In this document: positions 17,060-27,551 of the stretch, piece by piece
How the letters are laid out: each line of letters starts with the position of its first letter
How positions within the stretch are numbered: position 1 is the first letter of the stretch
Assembly (NCBI GenBank): GCA_016709545.1
Contig: JADJMO010000020.1
Span: 1-64,000 of the forward strand
Source of the DNA: Myxococcales bacterium
Lineage (GTDB): Bacteria; Myxococcota_A; Polyangia; Polyangiales; JADJMO01
DNA length: 64,000 nt
Direction of reading: 5' to 3'
Notes under the pieces: model-generated
Told to the model about the DNA's origin: nothing
The model's database searches: none
Seen by the model: the letters and a program-made list of their open reading frames with translations, nothing else
Position numbers and translations under genes: made by a program

Positions 17060-18607
17060 ATGGAGGCACCGACGCTCGCCCGAACGTCCGTCCCCAAGCT
17101 CACGCCCTGGATCGACCTGCGCAGCCTCGTGCTCGACGCGCGCGAGGGTTTCTTCCTGTCCCGCATCGACGGCTACACGAGCCTCGGCGACCTCGCGGTG
17201 ATGACCAACACCGGCCTCGAGGGCGCGATCGTGATCGCCGAGAAGCTCCGGAAGGAGCTCGCGATCTACTTCGGCGACCGCCCCCCGGAGAAGCCCACTC
17301 CCCGCGAAGAAAAGCCCGTCGTCGTCGCCGCCGAGGCCGCGCCCCAGGTCCGCAAGAAGCACCCGCGACGGTTCACCGACGAGGACCTCGCGCAGCCGAG
17401 CGATCTCGACGAGGAGTTCCGCATCGACGTGCTCGACCTGCACAGCTGGCTCGACGAGTACGACCACTACGAGCTCCTGAACGTGCCCCGCGAGGCCGAT
17501 CGCAAGGCGATCAAGACCGCCTACTACGGGCTCGCCGCCCGCTTCCACACCGACCGCTACTACGGCAAGAACCTCGGCCCCTTCAAGGCCAAGATGGAGC
17601 AGGTGTTCGCGCGCATCACCACGGCGCACGACACGCTGGCGTCGAAGCAGCGTCGCGCCGACTACGACGCGTACCTCGCCGACCTCGATCGCACGCGGGC
17701 GTTCGAGCGCTATCTCAACGACGAGCCCGACGAGGCCGTGGCCGAGGTCCCGCCGCTCGAGGCGCCGACCGTGCCCGTCGAGGTCGAGACCCCGAAGGTC
17801 GACGTACCCGTCCCGACCACGCCCGAGCCGCCGAAGGTCGGCCTCGACGAGCGCGCGCGTCGAGAGGCGCTGGCGCGCAAGCTCAGTGGTCGCAGCTCCA
17901 TGAACCTGCGCTCGGCGCGCCCGTTCGCGGGCCCCCCCGGCTCCAGCCGACCCTCCACGCCACCGCAGTCCACGGCGCCTCCGCCCCCACGCCCGCTCGC
18001 GCCCTCGACCCCACCGACCGTCGAGCAGTCCCAGGCCGCCGCGGCCGCCCTCAAGCGCCGATACGAGGACGGGGTCGAATACGCACGACGCACCCAGGCC
18101 CGCCGCCTCATCGACGAAGCGATGGCCGCTTCGGACCGGGGCGACGTGCTGGGCGCGGCCAACAACTACCGCCTCGCCGTGCGTTACACGGACGACCCCG
18201 CCATCCTCGAGGCGGCCGAGATCGCGAGCCAGCGGGCCAAGGACCTGATGGCCGACACCTACCTCAAGCAGGCCAAATACGAGGAGCAGTCCCACAAGTT
18301 CGGGGCCGCGGCCCTGTCCTACGCCAAGGCCGCCGAGGGCCGCCCCGAGGACGCCCAGCTGTGCGCCGACGCGGCCCGCTGCCTCAAGACCGAGGGCCGC
18401 GATCTGCACAAGGCCGCCCACTACGCCCAGCTGGCCGTGCAGAAGAATCCGTCTCACGCCCCCTTTCGCGTTACCCTGGGGGCGATCTACCTGGACGCGG
18501 GGCTCTTCCTCCGCGCCCGATCCGAGCTCGAGCAAGCGACCAAGTTGGACCCGAACCACCGTGAAGCGAAGGAGTTGCTCGCGCGCGCACGGAGACTGGC
18601 TTCGTGA
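17060..18607 (+). CDS. J-domain/TPR protein with HTD in place of HPD
   Basis: The 515-aa protein (ATG 17060; a GTG lies two codons upstream) has three parts. Residues about 20-70 form a small module (LDAREGFFLSRIDG...SLGDLAV) also found in the third gene of this cluster. Residues 133-205 are a J domain, DHYELLNVP to RRADYDAYL. Its loop reads HTD (163-165) instead of HPD, the residues needed by classical J proteins to stimulate Hsp70. A Pro/Thr-rich linker and C-terminal TPR-like helices follow, through EAKELLARA. It lies 22 bp upstream of an Hsp70 gene, its obvious partner. Confidence 0.88.
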   Translation: MEAPTLARTSVPKLTPWIDLRSLVLDAREGFFLSRIDGYTSLGDLAVMTNTGLEGAIVIAEKLRKELAIYFGDRPPEKPTPREEKPVVVAAEAAPQVRKKHPRRFTDEDLAQPSDLDEEFRIDVLDLHSWLDEYDHYELLNVPREADRKAIKTAYYGLAARFHTDRYYGKNLGPFKAKMEQVFARITTAHDTLASKQRRADYDAYLADLDRTRAFERYLNDEPDEAVAEVPPLEAPTVPVEVETPKVDVPVPTTPEPPKVGLDERARREALARKLSGRSSMNLRSARPFAGPPGSSRPSTPPQSTAPPPPRPLAPSTPPTVEQSQAAAAALKRRYEDGVEYARRTQARRLIDEAMAASDRGDVLGAANNYRLAVRYTDDPAILEAAEIASQRAKDLMADTYLKQAKYEEQSHKFGAAALSYAKAAEGRPEDAQLCADAARCLKTEGRDLHKAAHYAQLAVQKNPSHAPFRVTLGAIYLDAGLFLRARSELEQATKLDPNHREAKELLARARRLAS

Positions 18608-18629
18608 TGACCTCTGAGAAAGGCAATCG

Positions 18630-20456
<1,827 letters not shown>

Positions 20457-20458
20457 TC

Positions 20459-21337
20459 TTGGTCCCGAAGTCTCCGCCCCCGCCGCCGGGTCCGCGCAAG
20501 CGGCTCCTCGGCAGCACCGTCGACTGGGAGCCCCCGAAGCCCGGCCCGAATCCGGCAGGGTCGCCGGCGGTCGAGGGGCCGCGTCCTTCCCGCGACGTGC
20601 CCACGCTGCCGCAACCGGCTGCCGGTGCTGGGGCCGACGAGCCCGACATCGACTGGGACTTCCGCGAGTCCGACGTGCCCGCCCTCCAGCACCTGGACAC
20701 CCGGCGGGGACTCGTCGACGAGCGCGCGACGCTGCCCTTCCCCGACGAGGGGAAGCCCAACCCCGGCCTCGGCGGCGACACCGACTGGGAGCGAGGACGC
20801 GGCAGCGGGGGACACTCGCTCGATCTGTCCTTCGACGCGCACCGCGCCTCCGACCCGGGCTTCTCGCTCGAGCTCCCGGACGCCGACTCCTCGTCCGAGG
20901 CGCTCGATCTCGTGGTGAGCCGCATCCCCGCGTCGAGCATCGCGCCGGCCGAGCCCTCGCGCGCGCCCGATCCGCTGGCCGAGCTGCGCGAGCGCTACGC
21001 CCTCGGGGACTTCTCCGGCGCCCTCACCATCGCGGAGGGCATCCTCGAGGACGACACCGACAACGCCGACGTCCAGCGCTACGCCGAGAGCTGCCGCGAC
21101 GTGCTGATGCAGATGTACGCCGCGCGCCTCGGCTCGATGGACCAGATCCCCACGGTGTCGGTCCCGCAGGAGCAGCTCCGCTGGCTCACGCTCGACCACC
21201 GCGCCGGGTTCTTGCTCTCGCACGTCGACGGCGTGTCGTCGCTCGAGGAGATCCTCGACATCTCGGGCATGCCTCACCTCGAGGCGATGCGCATCATCTA
21301 CGATCTGCTGCAGCAACGCGTGATCGTGCTGCAGTGA
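20459..21337 (+). CDS. DW-motif/TPR-like protein of the Hsp70 cluster
   Basis: The best start is a TTG 2 bp after the Hsp70 stop, giving 292 aa; no ATG or GTG lies nearby. Residues 1-170 are Pro/Asp-rich and disordered, and carry three similar short motifs: TVDWEPP (Trp23), DIDWDFRE (Trp66) and DTDWERG (Trp110), spaced 43-44 residues. A TPR-like helical pair follows (ELRERYALGDFSGALTIAE, about 175-195). The C-terminal 50 residues (LDHRAGFLLSHVDGVSSLEEI) match the N-terminal module of the J-domain protein. The family is unknown. Close spacing and the shared module argue for a three-protein complex. Confidence 0.75.
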   Translation: MVPKSPPPPPGPRKRLLGSTVDWEPPKPGPNPAGSPAVEGPRPSRDVPTLPQPAAGAGADEPDIDWDFRESDVPALQHLDTRRGLVDERATLPFPDEGKPNPGLGGDTDWERGRGSGGHSLDLSFDAHRASDPGFSLELPDADSSSEALDLVVSRIPASSIAPAEPSRAPDPLAELRERYALGDFSGALTIAEGILEDDTDNADVQRYAESCRDVLMQMYAARLGSMDQIPTVSVPQEQLRWLTLDHRAGFLLSHVDGVSSLEEILDISGMPHLEAMRIIYDLLQQRVIVLQ

Positions 21338-21360
21338 GCCCAGTCTCTGGGTCGCTCCCA

Positions 21361-21382
21361 GGGCCGAACTACAGTTCGGCCC
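21361..21382. terminator. Hairpin terminator 1 (end of Hsp70 cluster)
   Basis: A perfect inverted repeat, GGGCCGAACT / AGTTCGGCCC, lies 24 bp after the stop at 21337. It lies between convergent genes, so it can serve either strand. No clear U-tract follows, which is common at this GC content. Confidence 0.6.
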
Positions 21383-21402
21383 TCCGCTCCCGGGGAAAAG
21401 AA

Positions 21403-21432
21403 CGAGGGCGACCGCGTGAACGGTCGCCCTCG
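21403..21432. terminator. Hairpin terminator 2 (bidirectional)
   Basis: A perfect 12-bp stem CGAGGGCGACCG / CGGTCGCCCTCG with a 6-base loop lies just before the convergent gene ending at 21450. Preceding AAAAGAA gives a U-rich stretch for the minus-strand transcript, so it probably terminates that gene as well. Confidence 0.7.
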
Positions 21433-21449
21433 ACGTATCTCCGGAACGG

Positions 21450-22614
21450 TCAGGTCCAGGGCGCGGCGCGCGACACGACGCCGGGCGTCGGCACGTACAG
21501 CATCTCGAACGGACGATCGCCCCAGCGGAGCTCGATGCCGGCGATCGACTGCTTGGGCTCGCTCACCACGAGGAAGCGGGCCTGGGTCTTGTCGATGCTG
21601 GGGAAGCCCTGCCGGCGCGCGGCGTCGATGCCCGCCTGATCCACGCCGACGCCGAACGCATCGGCGGCCTCGATGAACGCCTGCTGCGACTGCGAGTCCT
21701 TGCCGAGGTCGGGGAACACGCCGGGCAGCACGTAGGTGAGGACCCACGGGATCATCAGCTCGGGCGGCGCCTTGTTGCCGATGGTCGCGGCGAGCAGCTT
21801 GTCGCGATCGGCGAAGTCACGCGACGGCCAGAGCGGCTGCGCGAACTGGCCACCGGCGCAGAGCACGTGCATCGAGCGGCCGTAGCGGATGGCGACGGCG
21901 GCGACGCCCGGGATCGGGCTCGGGAGGATCTGCGTGGAGAGGATGGTCTTGGACGCGGAGATGCCGCGCAGCTCGATGGCGATGATGCGCAGGCCATCGA
22001 TCATGTGCTGCAGCTCGGCGCCGGTGGTGCCTCCCGAAGGGGGCGCGGCGGCGGGGGCCGCGGCCGGCGGCGCGCCGAACCCACCCGGGGCGGGCGCGGG
22101 CGGGCCCGGAGGCGGACCGAACCCACCAGCCGCAGGCGGCGGCGGGCCCGGGGGGGGACCGAAGCCACCGGGCGCAGGGGGCGGACCGGGCGGCGGGCCG
22201 AAGCCCCCGGGTGCAGGCGGCGGGCCGGGGGGCGGACCGAAGCCACCCGGCGCAGGCGGCGGCGGACCGGGCGGCGGGCCAATCCCCCAGGCGCGGGCGG
22301 CGGCGGGCCGAATCCCCCGGCGCGGCGGGCGGCAGGCCGAAACCCCCGGGCGCGGGCGGGGCGGACCGAAGCCCCGGGCGCGGGCGGGGCGGACCGAATC
22401 CACCTGGCGCAGGCGGCGGGCCAGGCGGTGGCCCGAACCCACCCGGCGCGGGCGGCGGGGGACCGAATCCACCCGGGGCAGGCGGCGGGGGACCGAATCC
22501 ACCGGGCGCCGGCGGGGGTGGCCCGCCAGCGGGACGGAGGTCGTTCCCGCAGCTCAGACAGAACTTGGAATGGTCGGCATTCTGGGCACCGCAACGTTGG
22601 CAGAGGACGGGCAT
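21450..22614 (-). CDS. Zinc-ribbon protein with Pro-Gly-Phe repeat linker (frame disrupted)
   Basis: From ATG 22614 the N-terminus is a zinc ribbon (CQRCGAQN, then CLSCGNDLRP). A long repeat linker follows, built on units like APGGFGPPPGPP. The frame then breaks within the linker (about 22290-22420). The C-terminal 190 residues resume in another frame as a soluble domain with IAIELRGISASK, FVLPGVFPDLGK-like and WGDRPFEMLYVP segments. At least five single-base losses in G/C runs explain the shift. The gene is most likely intact in the organism. It ends in a strong hairpin and lies downstream of a MoxR ATPase gene on the same strand. Function is unknown. Confidence 0.65.
22075..22515. repeat. 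Coding tandem repeat (Ala-Pro-Gly-Gly-Phe-Gly-Pro units)
   Basis: About ten imperfect copies of a 27-36 bp GC-rich unit encode APGGFGPPP(GPP) in the linker of the zinc-ribbon protein. Units differ at third positions and in length, so this is a protein repeat rather than a CRISPR or satellite. Several copies between 22290 and 22420 lack one base. Confidence 0.8.
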
Positions 22615-22710
22615 GAGCGTGACGACAAGAGACGCGACCACGGTCACGCGGTCAAGAGGTTGTGTGCTCCGGCGGCCGTCTCCTGGCCTTTTCGGCGGGC
22701 CGTCGTCGGG

Positions 22711-23613
22711 TCAACGGGCGAGCACGGCGCCGAGCCGGGCCGAGACCTTCTCCCGATCCTCCCCATGCTTGATCAGCACGCCCAGCGTGTCGCGGGCGGT
22801 CGCCTCGTCGAGCGACGATGCGCCCAGCACGACGAGGGCCCGGGCCCAGTCGATGGACTCGGCGATGCTCGGTGGCTTGCGCAGCTCGAGACCGCGAAGC
22901 CTCCGCACCACCTCGACCAGCCGGGCGGCCAGCGCCGCCGCGATCCCCGGGACGCGCGCCTCCACGATCGCGAGCTCGCGAGACGGCTCGGGGTAGTCGA
23001 GGAGGGCGTGCAGGCATCGCCGGCGCAGCGCCTCGGTGAGCTCGCGCGTGCCGTTCGTCGTCAGCACGACGAGCGGGGGTGCCGTCGCCCGGAACGTCCC
23101 GAGCTCGGGGATCGTGACGGCGTAGTCCGCGAGCACCTCGAGCAAGAGAGCCTCGAACTCCGGATCGCCGCGGTCGACCTCGTCGATCAGCAGCACCACC
23201 GGCTCCTTCGCGCGCACGGCGGCGAGCAGCGGGCGCGCGAGCAGGAAGCGCTCGGAGAAGAAAGCGGTCTCGAGCTCGGCGACGCGCTCGACGGCGGAGG
23301 CCAGATCGGGCGCGCCGATGGCTCGCTCGACGGCGTCGCGCAGCAGCTGGGTGTAGAGGATCTGCTTCGCGTAGTCCCACTCGTAGAGCGCGCGCGACTC
23401 GTCGAGGCCCTCGTAGCAGGAGAGCCGCAGGAACGGCCTCCCGAGCGCGGTGGCCGTGGCGCGCGCGAGCTCGGTCTTGCCGACGCCGGCGGGCCCCTCG
23501 AGCAGCAGCGGACGATCGAGCGCGATCGCGAGGCGCAGCGCGGTGGCGGTGTCCGCGCTCGGGTGGTAGCCGACGGCGCGCAGTCGTTCGTCGAGGGGAC
23601 CGGGGTCGCTCAC
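22711..23613 (-). CDS. MoxR-family AAA+ ATPase (second copy)
   Basis: The 300-aa AAA+ ATPase has Walker A GPAGVGKTE near residue 40, Walker B VVLLIDEVDRGD, sensor-1 LVVLTTNGTRELTEALRRRC and a lid with SIAESIDWARAL. It differs from the MoxR at 9547-10383 by an insert after Walker A (LYEWDYAKQILYTQLL) typical of the CbbQ/NirQ/MoxR subclass that activates metalloenzymes with a VWA partner. No VWA gene is seen nearby. It is followed 96 bp downstream by the zinc-ribbon/Pro-Gly gene, which may be a partner. The role is inferred only at family level. Confidence 0.92.
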   Translation of the reverse strand: MSDPGPLDERLRAVGYHPSADTATALRLAIALDRPLLLEGPAGVGKTELARATATALGRPFLRLSCYEGLDESRALYEWDYAKQILYTQLLRDAVERAIGAPDLASAVERVAELETAFFSERFLLARPLLAAVRAKEPVVLLIDEVDRGDPEFEALLLEVLADYAVTIPELGTFRATAPPLVVLTTNGTRELTEALRRRCLHALLDYPEPSRELAIVEARVPGIAAALAARLVEVVRRLRGLELRKPPSIAESIDWARALVVLGASSLDEATARDTLGVLIKHGEDREKVSARLGAVLAR

Positions 23614-23630
23614 CCGCGGAGGCTAGCGGT

Positions 23631-23968
23631 TCACATGGGGGTCGGCACGGGCGTGGGCTGCGTCGCCGGTTGCGGTGCCTGCGCGGGCTCGACGCTCGGC
23701 ACGGCCGAGGCGCTGGCGGTCGGCGCGGGCGGGGCGGCGGGCTCCGCGCGGTAGCCGTAGGGCGAGTGCTGCACGGGCGCTGCCCCGCCACAGGCCGCGA
23801 CGCTGCCGGCGAGCGCGCCGAGGGCGCGACGACCGCGGCCGCGAGGCCCAGCGCGCGGAGCTTGGCCACGGTCCACGCGGCGTACCCCTGCGGAGCACTC
23901 GCCGCGCTCGGAGCGAGCGGCGTCGGCCGCGCAGGACGGGGCAGGGCGGGGACCTCTTTGCGGCGCAT
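23631..23968 (-). CDS. Small putative lipoprotein (frame disrupted)
   Basis: An ATG at 23968 begins MRRKEVPALPRPARP, then a hydrophobic KLRALGLAAAVV. Near 23830 the frame must lose one base for the sequence to continue as ALGALAGSVAACGGAAP, a good lipobox (VAAC). Read this way, the product is about 112 aa with a Pro/Ala/Thr-rich tail ending TPVPTPM. The unshifted frames have no such signal. I read it as a lipoprotein gene with a sequencing indel. Function is unknown. Confidence 0.4.
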
Positions 23969-24035
23969 GCCCGGACAACGGCGTGGAGGGTCGCGCCTTA
24001 CACACTTGGTCGCCAAGGTCGCGCGGGCGTCGGCC

Positions 24036-25000
24036 TCAATGCCGCGGGAACAGCTGGATGCGGGGCTGCGTCTTCTCGGGGTCGTGCCGGGGGACGTTGC
24101 GCGTCCGCGGCGGCGGTGGGGTCGAGGTCCGTGGCGGCGGGGGCGGAGCCGACGAGGCCCGCCGCGCGATCGCCGCGAGCAACGCGTCGGGATCGATCGC
24201 CGGCTCGATCACGCGCACCGCCGAGGCCTCGCGCCGGGGCCTGGCCTCCGCGCCGAGCGCGCGCTGCACGAGGTCGAGCACGCCGAGCAGCTCCGCCATC
24301 GGCACGTGCTGGACGATCGCGTCGGGGGTCACCAGGGCGAGCTCCTGCTTGCTCGTGAACACCTCGCCGGCGCGCTCGCGCGCGAGCCGGGCCTCGTCGA
24401 CCGCTGCGCGGAGGGCGAGCGGGATCCGCGTCTGCCAGACCGCCGTCGGGATCGCCGCGCGCACCTCCCACGCCGACAAGAGAGGCGTGCGCCGGAGGCC
24501 GCGCGCGCTGCGATCGGCGAGCGCGCTCGCGAGCAGCGCCCCGACGATGCCCGCGGTCTCCGGGTCCTCGAGCGGCATCCGCTCCCGCGCGCGACGGAAG
24601 AACTCGGTCGCGGCCCGTACACCACCAGATCGAACGGATCGAAGGCCTCCTCGAACTGGCGCGCGCTGACGTCGCCGTCCTCGAGGAACGCCTCGACGAG
24701 CTCGGCCTGCAGCTGCGGCGACTTCTTGCGCGCCGCGCGGAGCGGGAGCTGCGTGAGCGTGGCCACGTCGTGCGCCCGCAGGTCCGGTCGATCCCTGAGC
24801 CACAGGAGCCGCTCGCGCGCCCCGAACGCGGCCCGCAGGTCCTCGGCCGACCACCAGGGGAGCTGCCGCTTGCGCAGGTGGACGAGGAGCTCGGCCACGA
24901 CCTGCAAGCCGACGTGTTGCTCGAGGTGCAGCTCGGCCTCGCGGCGCAGGGTCACGTCGTCGGTCTCTTCCTGGGCGCGGTGGATCAACGGTTCGCTCAA
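24036..25000 (-). CDS. Uncharacterised protein beside the radical SAM gene (frame disrupted)
   Basis: From ATG 25000 the first half is a helical acidic protein (EPLIHRAQEETDDVTLRREA, ALFLEHVGLQ-like helices, LPWWSAEDLRAAFGARERLLWL). Near 24615 one G appears missing from a G run; after correction the frame continues AATEFFRRARERMPLEDPE and runs to a Pro-rich tail ending at 24036. The corrected product is about 321 aa, without signal peptide, membrane segment or conserved cysteines. I do not recognise the family. It starts 126 bp downstream of the radical SAM gene on the same strand and may be co-transcribed with it. Confidence 0.6.
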
Positions 25001-25126
25001 GGCACACCTCCGCGCGGCGCTTTAGCAACGGACGGGCCTTCCGAGGAAACGTGCAGATTTGATTGTTTGCGCAGATCCGGGGTTGCGCGAATTGCGCAGG
25101 ACCTTTCTCGACCCGCCGATCGAGGC

Positions 25127-26361
25127 TCAGATCACCCGCAGCGCGCGCTTGCCGTCCCTGCGGCGGGCGATGGCGCCGATCGCCTTCGGGTCCGTGCGCA
25201 GCGCGGGCACCTGGAGCTCCCCGCTCCGGATCTTCGCGGCGAGCAGGTCGGCGTCGATCCCCATGCGGCCGTAGAACCAGCGCAGGAACACCGGATCGAG
25301 GTCCGCGAACAGCGACTCGGCCATGCGGTCGGCGATGCGCGCGCTGGTCTTCTCGTGCCAGCACTGCACGCCGCCCGCGACCTGCAGGCTCCCGGTCTCC
25401 GCGCGGTTCGCGCACGCGCAGCTCGCCGCGCAGCGGAACTTCTCTGCGCACGTCGAGCACTCCTCGTTCACCGCGTGGCGGTCCTCGCCGATGTCGGGGC
25501 GCAGGCACGCGACCTTCGGCCGCTCGATCCCGGTGGACACGTGACCGACGCGATCGTCCGGACGATCGTCCTCGGCGACGAGGCGCTCGCACGGGTACAG
25601 GTGCCCGTCGGGAGAGACCGCCACGAACCCATCGCCGAGCTTGCACTTGTCCTCGTGGCCGAGCCCACCCTTGAGCGCGGCGAGGATCTTGTTGTCGAGC
25701 GTGGACACGCTCACCGTCCGCCCGGCGCGCATCCAGCGGGCCATCGCGTCTGCCGCGCGCTCGAGGCCCGATTCCCAGGTCGCGAGCGCCTCGTCGTCCC
25801 ACGCGGCCTCGTAGCAGGGGTTGAGCGACACGCGGGGCACCCCGGCCTCGAACAGGTACTCGACGCTCTCCCGAGGAACGGCGCGCTCTTCGGGGTGACG
25901 ACGCTGATCGTCTCGAACGGCTGGCCCGCCGCGACCAGGAGCCGCAGACAGCGCTCCACGGCATCGAAGCTCGAGCCGCCACCCATCTGCGGTCGGTTCA
26001 CCTCGTGCGCCGCGCGCACCCCGTCGATGGAGAGCGCGACGTAGAAGTCGAGCGCGTAGAGGCGCTGGATGGCGTCGGCGTCGAGCAGCGTGCCGTTGGT
26101 GGTCACCGTCTGGACGAGTTTGGTGCCCTGCGCCTCGGCGCGGCGTTTTGCCTCGGTGGCCACCTCGAGCAGCAGCGGCAGCTCGAGGGTGGGCTCGCCG
26201 CCGAAGTACGAGAGTTGCACCGCCTCCGGGCCGTGGGCGAACGCGAGGTCGAGCGCCTTATCCGCGGTCTCGCGGGGCATGCGCTTGCGGAACTTGGCGC
26301 CCGTGTAGCAGTAGCTGCAGCCGAGGTTGCAGTCGTGGGTGAGGACCAGCGACACGTCCAT
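25127..26361 (-). CDS. Radical SAM/SPASM domain protein (frame disrupted)
   Basis: From ATG 26361 the N-terminus carries the radical SAM cluster motif CNLGCSYCY, then YFGGEPTLE (SAM binding) and a TTNGTLL strand. One base appears lost from a G run near 25865; the frame then continues ESVEYLFEAGVPRVSLNP. The C-terminus has a SPASM-type auxiliary cluster region: CKLGDGFVAVSPDGHLYPC, then CSTCAEKFRC and CACAN. The corrected length is about 411 aa. SPASM enzymes mature peptides or proteins (sulfatase maturation, RiPP crosslinks). A substrate is not obvious here; the divergent 95-aa protein and the downstream unknown gene are candidates by position only. Confidence 0.85.
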
Positions 26362-26550
26362 GACCGAAGCCTACGGCCGAAGGCTGCGGACGATCCAACG
26401 GCGGCCGCTCCCGTCGACAAGAACGCCCCAGGTGGGGCGCATCGGCTGCGTCCCGTGCGACGCAGTGCACGCGAACGCGGAGCAAAGGCGGCGAATCCGC
26501 CCCAGATGCGCGTGGCCCCCGCGTTGCTAGGTGGGGGCCAGGAGGGTCCC

Positions 26551-26838
26551 ATGAACAAGATCCTGATTCGGTCCTACAGGGTCGACGCCGAAGGCGATCT
26601 GCTCGTCCACGCGCAGAAGGGCACCGACCTCAGCAAGTACTACGAAGACGTCCCACGAGACCGGCACGCGATGCAGGCCCACGCCTTCCTCGACGTCTAT
26701 CGCTACGACAACGGCGAGCTCGTGTGGTCCGCCTCTCCGAACGGCCACGACCCCAAGTCCGCGGCCTCGCTCAAGCTCCTGCTCGACGCGTTCGTCCGCG
26801 ACATCGCGCTGCAAGAGGGCTCCCCGCGCGCGTTCTAG
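26551..26838 (+). CDS. Small conserved-looking protein (95 aa), unknown
   Basis: The 95-aa product starts at ATG 26551 with an upstream GGAGGG. It has a mixed alpha/beta pattern (KILIRSYRVDAEGDLLVHAQ, then a helix ending in AASLKLLLDAFVRDIALQ) and no cysteine, signal or membrane segment. It is divergent from the radical SAM gene across 189 bp. Lack of a leader/core layout and of Cys, Ser/Thr runs or a Gly-Gly motif argues against a RiPP precursor. Its stop shares a CTAG with the convergent gene. Confidence 0.65.
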   Translation: MNKILIRSYRVDAEGDLLVHAQKGTDLSKYYEDVPRDRHAMQAHAFLDVYRYDNGELVWSASPNGHDPKSAASLKLLLDAFVRDIALQEGSPRAF

Positions 26839-27473
26839 CGGCGCTCGTGCTCTTCGCTCCCGCGGCCGAACCGGAAGGCGATCAAGGTCGCCACGATCGA
26901 CAGCGTCATCGTCAGGTAGAAGCCGGGACCCCAGTGGTACTCGAACGGTAGCCCCTTGACGACGACGCGCGTCGGCCGCGAGAGCAAGAACCCGCACCAC
27001 ATGGCGGGCATGAACGCGAGCGTGACGAGCGCCACGCGCGCGCCCAGCATCTTGCGCACCGTCCGGCGCGTGAGCACGGCCGGGAACAGGATGAGCCACG
27101 ACGTGAACGTCACCCAGAAGTAGCTCTGCTTGCGCGCGAGATCGTGCGCGTCGTACTTCTGCGGGAACGGCAGGGTCTGGATGGCCCACGGCAGGTAGAA
27201 CGCCGCGAGCCCGGCGAGCGCCAGCACGAGGAGGATGCCGCGACCGCGCGAGAAGTCCTTCCACGAGAGCATCTCGGCGTCGGCGATGGGCTGGTGCCGC
27301 TCGAGCGGCATCGCCGCTGCCTCCTCGTGGGTGAGCCGGTCGGCCTCGTCGGAGGGCGGGAGATCGACGATGTCGCGGACCGCGATGCCGCACTCCGGGC
27401 AGACCCGCGTCTCCTCCGCCACGAACATCTCGCGGCAGAACGGGCACGCCGTCAGCCCCGAACCCTTCGCCAT
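26835..27473 (-). CDS. Zinc-ribbon membrane protein, unknown
   Basis: The protein is 212 aa from ATG 27473, which has GGAG 8 bp upstream; an earlier ATG at 27509 is possible. An N-terminal zinc ribbon (CPFCREMF, then CPECG) is followed by a short polar stretch. Four hydrophobic segments come next: ILLVLALAGLAAFYLPW, FWVTFTSWLILFPAVL, ALVTLAFMPAMWCGFLL and a last one near FYLTMTLSIVATLIAF. It is an integral membrane protein of unknown role. Small zinc-ribbon membrane proteins are frequent in this lineage. Confidence 0.75.
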   Translation of the reverse strand: MAKGSGLTACPFCREMFVAEETRVCPECGIAVRDIVDLPPSDEADRLTHEEAAAMPLERHQPIADAEMLSWKDFSRGRGILLVLALAGLAAFYLPWAIQTLPFPQKYDAHDLARKQSYFWVTFTSWLILFPAVLTRRTVRKMLGARVALVTLAFMPAMWCGFLLSRPTRVVVKGLPFEYHWGPGFYLTMTLSIVATLIAFRFGRGSEEHERR

Positions 27474-27551
27474 CCCCGCTCCGTACAGCAGCCCCGCCGT
27501 TGCGCCCATGGAAAGAGCGACACCAAGGCCCGCGTGAGGTTCCCGAACCCC

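Noticed and set aside
22075..22515. Possible CRISPR-like array or satellite
   Set aside because: Units are imperfect, have no uniform spacers and encode APGGFGPPP in frame with a protein; it is a coding repeat.
26551..26838. 95-aa protein as RiPP precursor for the radical SAM enzyme
   Set aside because: It is an evenly structured small protein without leader/core division, Cys, or a Gly-Gly or repeated core; it is kept only as a positional candidate substrate.
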